Below, in pieces: positions 1 to 5,058 of a stretch of DNA of 5,058 bases. The notes under the pieces were generated by a model. The model saw nothing but the letters and a program-made list of their open reading frames with translations. It was not told the DNA's origin and ran no database searches. A program made the position numbers and the translations under genes. Source of the DNA: Acidobacteriota bacterium (GTDB lineage: Bacteria > Acidobacteriota > Terriglobia > Terriglobales > Acidobacteriaceae); assembly GCA_021798235.1 (NCBI GenBank), contig JAJZMO010000357.1:1-5058 (forward strand). The letters are read 5' to 3'. Positions within the stretch are counted from its first letter, which is position 1, and each line of letters opens with the position of its first letter.

Positions 1-1
1 T

Positions 2-115
2 TTGCGCAGCCGCGCACTCACTTCCAGCCCAATCTCCCCAGCCGCAAGCGGCAGCGATGTACACTACTCCCAGCGGATTTGGAGCGCCGCGCCGCACCCA
101 TGCCCAAGGCCATGA
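2..115 (+). CDS. possible 3' end of an upstream gene (partial, uncertain)
   Basis: The second forward frame is open from the window edge to a TGA at 113-115. It reads through residues such as SGSDVHYSQRIWSAAP and ends in a Cys/Pro-rich tail. The TGA overlaps an ATG at 112 as ATGA, an arrangement often seen between co-translated genes. All three forward frames are open over the first 100 bases, so openness alone proves little. I do not recognise the peptide as the end of any family. If real, the upstream gene would overlap the start of the S41-type gene and could belong to the same operon. It may equally be non-coding leader. Confidence 0.22.
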   Translation: MRSRALTSSPISPAASGSDVHYSQRIWSAAPHPCPRP

Positions 116-1359
116 AACTCACGCTGCTTGCCCTGTCCACTTTGCTGGCTGCCTTCGTCTTTGTTGGCGGATTTCTGCCCGGCTATCTGCCGACAAATGT
201 ACGCGCATCCAGCCAGGACCCCAACGCCTACCGGCAGATGGAGGTCTACAGTGAGGTGCTGCAGCACATTCAAAATGATTACGTGGTCACGCCGAACATC
301 CACAAGGTGACGGCGGCAGCGCTGCACGGGCTGCTGGAGGGTCTCGATCCCGAATCCAGCTACATGACCGCCAAGGAGTACCAGCAATATCTGACGCTGC
401 AACAAGCGGGACCGGCGCAGGTGGGCTTGGACATCTCCAAAAAATTTGGTTATGCCACCGTCGTTTCCGTCGAGCCGGACAGCGCCGCAGAAAAAGCGAA
501 CATTAAAGAAGACGATGTCATCGAGGCCATCGATGGCAAAAGTACCCGTGTGCTCTCTGCCGCGATGATCCGCGCTCTGCTCAACGGCCAGCCGGGTTCC
601 ACCGTGAACCTCAGTGTGATCCGCCCGTCCAGTTCTGTGCCAGACACGGTCACGCTTACGCGACAGATTTTGCCGTATCCCCCGGTGGAAGCCACGTCGA
701 TGAGCGATGGCAGCGTGCTGTACCTGCGACCCTACCGACTCACCAAAAATCGCGTACACGTTGTCATCGAACGCCTGCACGCGATGCAAAAAAACAAGCA
801 GCAAAAAGTGCTGCTCGATCTGCGCGACGTAGCCGAGGGCGATAATGACTCCGCGCTGCTCTTGGCCAATGCCTTTGTACAAAGCGGAACGCTGACGCAA
901 CTGGAAGGCCAGACCGTTTCCAAACAAATCCTGACCGCCGACCCAAAGAAATTTGTCACAGCCGCTCCGCTGGCCGTGCTGGTCAATCACGGCACCTCTG
1001 GCCCAGCTGAGCTGCTGGCAGCTGCGCTACTCGACAACAAACGCGCAGACGTTGTGGGCGAACCCACCTTTGGCTCGGGCGTGGTGCTGCGGAAATTTCC
1101 CCTGCAGGATGGCGGCATGATCGCGCTGGCTGTTGCAAAATATGAAAGCCCCTCCGGCATTGTGATTCAAGAGAAGGGGGTGCAGCCCAACGTGGAAGCA
1201 GGCACGACGCAGATCGCCAATGCAGACTCCGCCGCAACCCCGGGTGCGGCTGCACCGGCAACGCCAACGCCCTCCAGCAGCGCGCCGCTGGAAGACTCCG
1301 ACTGGCAGGTGCATACTGCGCTGCAACAGTTGCAGAAGAAACCAACAGGATCGCAGTAG
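100..1359 (+). CDS. exported S41/CTP-family PDZ protein, probable pseudoprotease
   Basis: The product (419 residues from ATG 100) has the layout of C-terminal processing proteases: a hydrophobic N-terminal signal or anchor (about 6-30), a helical region (43-105), a PDZ domain (about 108-176, with VGLDI and DDVIEAIDGK) and an S41 core (about 190-367). An Ala/Pro/Thr/Ser-rich linker (about 369-396) leads to a final helix (DWQVHTALQQL). The fold-defining strands are well kept (LAVLVN, VVGEPTFG, AKYESPSGIVIQEKGVQPN). The catalytic motifs are not: SASASE is replaced by TSGPAE (299-304), putting Gly301 at the nucleophile position; TFGKG is TFGSG, with Ser326 for the Lys; and LRxNPGG is LRDVAEG. Only Asp312 remains. 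It therefore probably binds rather than cleaves periplasmic peptides (inference). ATG 100 was chosen because GGAG (81-84) lies upstream and the basic MPKAMK precedes the hydrophobic segment. TTG 79 and ATG 112 are alternatives. It probably forms an operon with the penicillin-binding protein that follows. Confidence 0.87.
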   Translation: MPKAMKLTLLALSTLLAAFVFVGGFLPGYLPTNVRASSQDPNAYRQMEVYSEVLQHIQNDYVVTPNIHKVTAAALHGLLEGLDPESSYMTAKEYQQYLTLQQAGPAQVGLDISKKFGYATVVSVEPDSAAEKANIKEDDVIEAIDGKSTRVLSAAMIRALLNGQPGSTVNLSVIRPSSSVPDTVTLTRQILPYPPVEATSMSDGSVLYLRPYRLTKNRVHVVIERLHAMQKNKQQKVLLDLRDVAEGDNDSALLLANAFVQSGTLTQLEGQTVSKQILTADPKKFVTAAPLAVLVNHGTSGPAELLAAALLDNKRADVVGEPTFGSGVVLRKFPLQDGGMIALAVAKYESPSGIVIQEKGVQPNVEAGTTQIANADSAATPGAAAPATPTPSSSAPLEDSDWQVHTALQQLQKKPTGSQ

Positions 1360-1389
1360 TCCTCCACTCCACTTGCGCCGAGCCGAAGA

Positions 1390-3606
1390 TTGAATTTCTT
1401 TCCGCACCAGCCAAGCGCATTTGAAAACAGCAGCCGTGGCTTTCGCCCGCCGACACCGCGACGCAGAAAGCTGGCTGGCAGCATGGCCTTTCTGCTGCTG
1501 GCGCTGCTGGCAGCGATCTTTGGAGCGCTGAGTGGTTTAATGCTGGTGGACTCGGTGGACCTGCCGCAGATCACCGAGCTGGAACGCTACCGCCCCAGCA
1601 CCGTCACGAATCTGTATGACGTTCATGGAACCGCCTTCGCCTCCTTTGCCTTGGAGCGCCGTGTCGTTGTTGGCTACAGCGACATTCCGCCCCTTTTGCG
1701 CGAGGCGGTCCTCTCCATCGAAGACAAAAATTTTGAACGCCACTGGGGCATCAACCTCTTTCGCGTAGCCGGAGCGGCCTGGCGCGATCTGCGCCAAGAC
1801 AGCCGCGCGCAGGGCGCTTCCACGCTGACCATGCAACTGGCGCGCAACCTTTTTCTCTCGCCCGACCGCACCTTCCGCCGCAAGTTGCAAGAGGTCTTCC
1901 TCACCCTGCAAATCGAGCGCAACTTTACCAAGGAGCAAATCTTCACGCTCTACGCCAACCAAATTTATCTGGGCCAGGGCGTCTACGGTTTTGAAGCCGG
2001 CGCGGAATACTACTTCAGCAAACCCGCGCTGCAATTGACGCTGCCTGAGGCGGCGCTGCTGGCCGCTCTGCCGCGCGGCCCGTCCTACTACTCGCCCATC
2101 ACGCATCCAGAGCGCGCGCTGCACCGCAGGAACATCGTCATCAACTCCATGCTGGGCGATGGCCTCATCACGCAGCAGCAGGCCGAGGCCGCCAAGGCCA
2201 CTCCGCTGGACCTGCACATTCAGCCGCCGCCCAACACCGCCGCGCCGTGGTTTGCGGAGCAGGTGCGCGAGCAACTCGACCAGCGCTTTGGGCAGGAAGC
2301 CGTGCACCAAGGCGGGCTGCGTGTCTACACCACGCTCGATCTGAACCTGCAACACGCCGCAACCCAAGCCGTGTTGGACGGTCTGGCCGCCTATGAACGC
2401 CGTCACGGCTGGCGCGGCCATCTGCTCAACGCCATCGCCGGTGGCAGTTCGCTCTCCGGATTCCATCATCCTGACTGGGATACGCCGCCCGCTCCGGGCC
2501 TGTATGTTCACGGATTGGTGACGGCCATCCTGCCCTATCAAGTGACGGTGCGTGTTGGCGACCACACCAGCGTGCTCATCAACTCTGACGGCTGGGCCTG
2601 GACGGGTTTCTCCATGGCGAATAAATTTCTGCACGCGGGCGACATCGTCTACGTTCACATTCTGCCGGGGCAAAAGCCGGATGCGCCGGTGCTGCACGCC
2701 TCGCTCGAACAAGACTCCGGCGCGCAGGCCTCGCTGCTCGCGCTCGACAACACCAGCGGCGAAGTGCTCGCCATGGTCGGCGGACGGGACTTTCATCTGT
2801 CGCAATACAACCGCGCCACGCAGTCGGAGCGCCAGACTGGCTCCTCTTTCAAGGTCTACGTCTACACCGCGGCCATGGAATCTGGCCTGACGCCGGACAG
2901 CACCGTGCTCGACACGCCGGTCAGCTTTCCCACGCCCGCAGGCGCGTACACGCCGCATGATTATGACGACCGCTACCTGGGCAGCATCACGCTGCGCCGG
3001 GCCTTTGCCGACTCGCGCAACATTCCTGCGTTGCGGCTGACGGATCAACTGGGCGTGGAGCGCGTCATTGCCACGGCGCATCGCTTCGGCGTCACCTCCA
3101 GCATTCCGCCGTACCTGCCCATCGCGCTGGGTTCGGCAGGCATCAGCCTGCAAGAGCAGGTCTCGGCCTACAGCAGCTTCCCCAATGACGGCATCCGATT
3201 GACGCCACATCTGATCCGGCGCGTCGTTAACGCCGATGGCGAAACCATCTATCAGGCGGATCCCGACACGCATGTCTCCACGGATCAAAAATCCGCGCGC
3301 GCCATGATGCAGTTGCTCGAATCCGTGGTGCAGCCGGGCGGCACCGGAGCAGCGGCAGCCAGCCTGCATCATCCACTGGGCGGAAAAACCGGCACCACCA
3401 ATGACTTTACCGACGCATGGTTTCTGGGCTTTTCTCCCTCCACCACCTGCGGCGTCTGGGTCGGCTATGACAACCAGCAGAGCTTGGGCAACAAGGAAAC
3501 CGGCGCGCGCGCGGCCCTGCCCATCTGGATGCAGTTCATGCGCGCGGCCATCGCCGTGCAGCCCAACGAATCCTTCCCCGGCGCAGGCGATACAGCGACG
3601 CAGTAA
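1390..3606 (+). CDS. class A penicillin-binding protein, PBP1A-like (bifunctional transglycosylase/transpeptidase)
   Basis: This inner-membrane enzyme polymerises lipid II into glycan strands and cross-links the peptides. The 738 residues contain a basic cytoplasmic stretch (RRRK, 24-27), one membrane segment (about 32-54) and a GT51 domain (about 70-275). GT51 motifs are EDKNFERHWG with catalytic Glu111, ASTLTMQLARN (143-153), RKLQEVF with Glu168, KEQIFTLYANQIYLGQGVYG (181-200) and RRNIVINSM. A beta-rich linker (about 370-440) resembles the OB-like insert of PBP1A. The transpeptidase (about 446-720) has SSFK with nucleophile Ser485 and Lys488, SRN (542-544) and KTGT (666-669). All key residues are present, so it should be active. 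It is slightly shorter than E. coli PBP1a/1b (about 850), lacking large accessory insertions. The TTG start is inferred: the next in-frame start, ATG 1483, would remove the positive residues before the membrane helix, and no other start lies after the preceding stop. The ribosome site (GAAGA, abutting the TTG) is poor, so translation may depend on the gene upstream. Confidence 0.94.
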   Translation: MNFFPHQPSAFENSSRGFRPPTPRRRKLAGSMAFLLLALLAAIFGALSGLMLVDSVDLPQITELERYRPSTVTNLYDVHGTAFASFALERRVVVGYSDIPPLLREAVLSIEDKNFERHWGINLFRVAGAAWRDLRQDSRAQGASTLTMQLARNLFLSPDRTFRRKLQEVFLTLQIERNFTKEQIFTLYANQIYLGQGVYGFEAGAEYYFSKPALQLTLPEAALLAALPRGPSYYSPITHPERALHRRNIVINSMLGDGLITQQQAEAAKATPLDLHIQPPPNTAAPWFAEQVREQLDQRFGQEAVHQGGLRVYTTLDLNLQHAATQAVLDGLAAYERRHGWRGHLLNAIAGGSSLSGFHHPDWDTPPAPGLYVHGLVTAILPYQVTVRVGDHTSVLINSDGWAWTGFSMANKFLHAGDIVYVHILPGQKPDAPVLHASLEQDSGAQASLLALDNTSGEVLAMVGGRDFHLSQYNRATQSERQTGSSFKVYVYTAAMESGLTPDSTVLDTPVSFPTPAGAYTPHDYDDRYLGSITLRRAFADSRNIPALRLTDQLGVERVIATAHRFGVTSSIPPYLPIALGSAGISLQEQVSAYSSFPNDGIRLTPHLIRRVVNADGETIYQADPDTHVSTDQKSARAMMQLLESVVQPGGTGAAAASLHHPLGGKTGTTNDFTDAWFLGFSPSTTCGVWVGYDNQQSLGNKETGARAALPIWMQFMRAAIAVQPNESFPGAGDTATQ

Positions 3607-3652
3607 TTCCGCACCTGCCCGGACCGATACAGACGCCGCTTCCCAATTCTTC

Positions 3653-3658
3653 TATGAT
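3653..3658 (+). promoter_or_regulatory. weak -10-like element before the TauE/SafE gene
   Basis: TATGAT matches the sigma-70 -10 consensus at five of six positions, in the 68-base gap after the penicillin-binding protein gene. The best-placed -35 candidate (3630-3635, CAGACG) is poor, and transcription from here would leave only about 10 bases of leader. The gap contains no convincing hairpin terminator, so read-through from upstream is also possible. This is a low-confidence candidate. Confidence 0.22.
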
Positions 3659-3674
3659 GAAATCTGGATACTAA

Positions 3675-4508
3675 ATGAACACTGTTGAATTCACCGCCAT
3701 CCTCGGCGCAGGCTCATTACTGGCCGGCTTTTTAGGCGCACTCACCGGACTGGGCGGTGGCGTGGTCATCGTTCCGCTGCTCACGCTGGCCTTTGGCGTG
3801 GACATCCATTACGCCATTGGCGCATCGCTGGTCTCCGTGATCGCCACTTCCTCCGGCTCTGCAGCCGCGTATGTCAAAGAAGGCTTTTCCAACATCCGCA
3901 TCGGCATGTTTTTGGAGATCGCCACCACGCTGGGCGCACTGTGCGGCGCATTTCTGGCTGCGCGCACGCCGACGGCGGCCATCGCCATCATCTTTGGATT
4001 GGTGCTGCTCTACTCTGCGGCCATGTCCAACCGCAAACGGCACGACCACCTGGCGCAGCAACCCGATCGGCTGGCGAATGCGCTGCGCATGAACAGCAGC
4101 TATCCGGTGGATGGCGAGGCCGTGCATTACGGCGTGCGGCGCGTGCCGCTGGGCTTTGGCATCATGTTTGGCGCAGGCACGCTCTCCGGCCTGCTCGGCA
4201 TCGGCTCCGGCGCAGTCAAGGTGCTGGCCATGGATGAAGCCATGCAGATTCCCTTCAAGGTCTCCACCACCACCAGCAACTTTATGATCGGCGTCACCGC
4301 CGCGGCCAGCGCGGGCGTTTACCTCAGCCGCGGCTACATTGATCCCACACTAGCCATGCCCGTCACGCTCGGCGTGCTGGCCGGCTCGCTGCTGGGCGCA
4401 CGCTATCTGGTGCAGGCACGCACGCACATTCTGCGCATTGTCTTCGCCGTCGTCATCGCGTTTCTCGGCGTCGAGATGATCTACAACGGCTTTACGGGGA
4501 GGCTGTAA
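3675..4508 (+). CDS. TauE/SafE-family membrane permease (putative sulfite/organosulfur anion exporter)
   Basis: The 277-residue protein consists mostly of hydrophobic segments in two homologous halves joined by a polar loop (about 119-155). The first half carries GALTGLGGGVVIVPLLTL (21-38) and GASLVSVIATSSGSAAAY. The second repeats the pattern as GTLSGLLGIGSGAVKVLAMD (168-187) and STTTSNFMIGVTAAAS. This paired glycine-rich motif and duplicated layout are typical of the TauE/SafE family, whose characterised members move sulfite, sulfoacetate or related anions across the inner membrane. The substrate cannot be read from sequence, and no sulfur-metabolism gene is visible nearby. ATG 3675 gives the natural start of the first membrane segment. 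A modest GGA (3666-3668) lies six bases upstream. The stop overlaps the start of the next gene by one base, implying coupled synthesis with the DUF1634 protein. Confidence 0.92.
   Translation: MNTVEFTAILGAGSLLAGFLGALTGLGGGVVIVPLLTLAFGVDIHYAIGASLVSVIATSSGSAAAYVKEGFSNIRIGMFLEIATTLGALCGAFLAARTPTAAIAIIFGLVLLYSAAMSNRKRHDHLAQQPDRLANALRMNSSYPVDGEAVHYGVRRVPLGFGIMFGAGTLSGLLGIGSGAVKVLAMDEAMQIPFKVSTTTSNFMIGVTAAASAGVYLSRGYIDPTLAMPVTLGVLAGSLLGARYLVQARTHILRIVFAVVIAFLGVEMIYNGFTGRL
4496..4502 (+). promoter_or_regulatory. strong Shine-Dalgarno for the DUF1634 gene, inside the permease gene
   Basis: GGGGAGG, encoded within the last codons of the permease gene, sits five bases before ATG 4508. It is the best ribosome-binding site in the window. 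Together with the TAATG overlap it fixes the start of the downstream gene and suggests that terminating ribosomes re-initiate there. Confidence 0.75.
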
Positions 4509-4903
4509 TGGCAGAGGTTCTGCACAACCGCGAAGCCGACGACCGGCTAATCGATGAACGCATCAGCGTCATTCTGCGCGCAGGCATGGTCATCTCGGCC
4601 ATCGTCATCGCCATCGGCGGGCTACTCTATCTGCTGCACCATGGCGGCCCGGTTCCCGACTATCGCGTCTTCCACGGCATCGCCGCGCCGCTGACCAGCG
4701 TCACCGGCATCGTGCACGCCGCGCTGCAAGGCCGCAGCATCGCCATCATCCAACTGGGCCTGCTGCTGCTGATTGCAACGCCCGTGGCGCGCGTGCTTTT
4801 TTCTGTCATCGCGTTTTGGATGGAAAAAGATTTTCTCTACGTCGTCATCTCCGGCTTGGTGCTGCTGGTGCTGCTCTACAGCCTTTTTGTCCATAGAACC
4901 TAG
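4508..4903 (+). CDS. DUF1634-family small membrane protein
   Basis: The 131-residue product has a charged N-terminus (about 1-21, rich in Asp, Glu and Arg), then three predicted membrane helices (about 22-43, 77-103 and 108-128). Between the first two is a loop with YRVFHGIAAPLTSVTGIVHA. The run QLGLLLLIATPVARV followed by FWMEKDFLYVVISGLVLL matches my memory of the DUF1634 family, which has no assigned biochemical function. The gene begins within the stop of the TauE/SafE permease (TAATG). I recall DUF1634 genes commonly sitting beside such permeases, so it is likely an accessory or stabilising subunit of that transporter. That role is inferred from position, not shown by a motif. No hairpin terminator follows the stop. 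Confidence 0.88.
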   Translation: MAEVLHNREADDRLIDERISVILRAGMVISAIVIAIGGLLYLLHHGGPVPDYRVFHGIAAPLTSVTGIVHAALQGRSIAIIQLGLLLLIATPVARVLFSVIAFWMEKDFLYVVISGLVLLVLLYSLFVHRT

Positions 4904-4936
4904 CCAACACCCACAACAAAACTCCTACCCACCTCC
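4904..4936 (+). terminator. G-free, C-rich stretch, possible Rho-utilisation (rut) region
   Basis: Directly after the DUF1634 stop, 33 consecutive bases contain no G (18 C, 12 A, 3 T). Rho loads on unstructured, C-rich and G-poor RNA, and no hairpin plus T-run is present at the end of this operon. The composition fits a Rho-dependent terminator, but there is no strict consensus, so the assignment is tentative. Confidence 0.3.
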
Positions 4937-4939
4937 GCG

Positions 4940-4945
4940 TACAAT
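4940..4945 (+). promoter_or_regulatory. candidate -10 element for the gene at the right edge
   Basis: TACAAT matches the sigma-70 -10 consensus at five of six positions and lies 46 bases before ATG 4992, which would leave a leader of about 40 bases. No good -35 hexamer is found at the usual spacing, where the DNA is only A/C-rich. It is one of the few -10-like hexamers in an intergenic position in this window. Confidence 0.35.
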
Positions 4946-4991
4946 GGAACCAGACGCGCCACGCACACACGCGCGCGATTGAAGTTTTCCT

Positions 4992-5058
4992 ATGACCGCA
5001 ACAAACACGGAACACCTGACAGAATCCATCTCCGCACCCTCCGCCTCCACCCGCCGCG
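4992..5058 (+). CDS. 5' end of an unidentified gene (runs off the window)
   Basis: ATG 4992 opens a frame that stays open for 22 codons to the window edge, beginning MTATNTEHLTES and continuing Ser/Ala/Pro-rich to RR. A Shine-Dalgarno-like TGAAG (4980-4984) lies seven bases upstream, and the TACAAT element precedes it at a suitable distance. The visible part is a polar N-terminus with no recognisable domain, so no function can be given. The 88-base gap and the possible terminator before it suggest a transcription unit separate from the permease pair. Confidence 0.5.
   Translation, partial: MTATNTEHLTESISAPSASTRR

Noticed and set aside
57..254. A 65-residue + strand frame at the left edge.
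   Set aside because: It overlaps the signal segment of the S41-type protein, and its Arg/His/Cys-rich translation shows no family resemblance.
64..990. A 308-residue open frame on the - strand opposite the S41-type gene.
   Set aside because: It is antisense to a protein with clear PDZ and S41 homology, and its composition is that of a shadow frame, with no familiar motif.
1537..3372. A 611-residue open frame on the - strand opposite the penicillin-binding protein gene.
   Set aside because: It mirrors the codon periodicity of a well-identified GC-rich gene, is rich in Arg, Gln, Gly and Val without any recognisable domain, and has no start context of its own.
3607..3674. The gap after the penicillin-binding protein gene, searched for an intrinsic terminator.
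   Set aside because: There is no stem followed by T residues. Only the weak TATGAT element was worth listing.
3401..3688. A + strand frame running from the end of the penicillin-binding protein gene through the gap into the permease gene.
   Set aside because: It overlaps conserved PBP motifs in another frame, is Pro/Ala/Ser/Arg-rich with no domain, and spans the intergenic gap by chance.
4955..4975. A CGCGC/GCGCG inverted repeat before the last gene, considered as an operator or hairpin.
   Set aside because: The stem is only five base pairs with an 11-base loop, in alternating GC/AC sequence where such matches arise easily, and no T-run follows.
4944..4982. A 12-codon mini-ORF (MEPDAPRTHARD) before the last gene, considered as a leader peptide.
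   Set aside because: It overlaps the candidate -10 element, so it would not be transcribed from that promoter, and it has no ribosome-binding site or run of regulatory codons.

Overview
The window is a GC-rich, tightly packed bacterial chromosome segment. Four complete genes lie on the + strand, followed by the first codons of a fifth. I see no RNA gene, insertion sequence, CRISPR array or long repeat. Gene content, the look of the proteins and the promoter-like TACAAT element near the end best suit an Acidobacteriota (Terriglobia-type) genome. That assignment rests on general resemblance, not on a marker gene.

Region 1 (about 1-3606) is a cell-envelope pair. The first gene encodes an exported protein with the fold of a C-terminal processing protease: membrane anchor or signal, PDZ domain and S41 domain. 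Its active-site motifs are degenerate. The usual nucleophile Ser falls on Gly, the general-base Lys is Ser, and the NPGG loop is lost, so it reads as a pseudoprotease. Thirty bases after its stop, a TTG codon most likely starts a 738-residue bifunctional class A penicillin-binding protein with complete glycosyltransferase and transpeptidase motifs. The tight spacing suggests co-transcription. A natural reading is a periplasmic PDZ scaffold or regulator working beside a peptidoglycan polymerase.

Region 2 (about 3607-4903) is a membrane-transport pair. A 68-base gap, with only a weak promoter-like element, leads to a TauE/SafE-family permease of 277 residues. It overlaps by one base (TAATG) a 131-residue DUF1634 membrane protein, which has a strong Shine-Dalgarno inside the end of the permease gene. 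The two are very probably translationally coupled and may form one anion (sulfite/sulfonate-type) export unit.

Region 3 (4904-5058) has a G-free, C-rich stretch right after the last stop, which could serve Rho-dependent termination. A candidate -10 element and a Shine-Dalgarno follow, then the first 22 codons of an unidentified gene that runs off the window.

Nothing here is a wholly new system. The most unusual item is the apparently inactive S41 protein coupled to a penicillin-binding protein.
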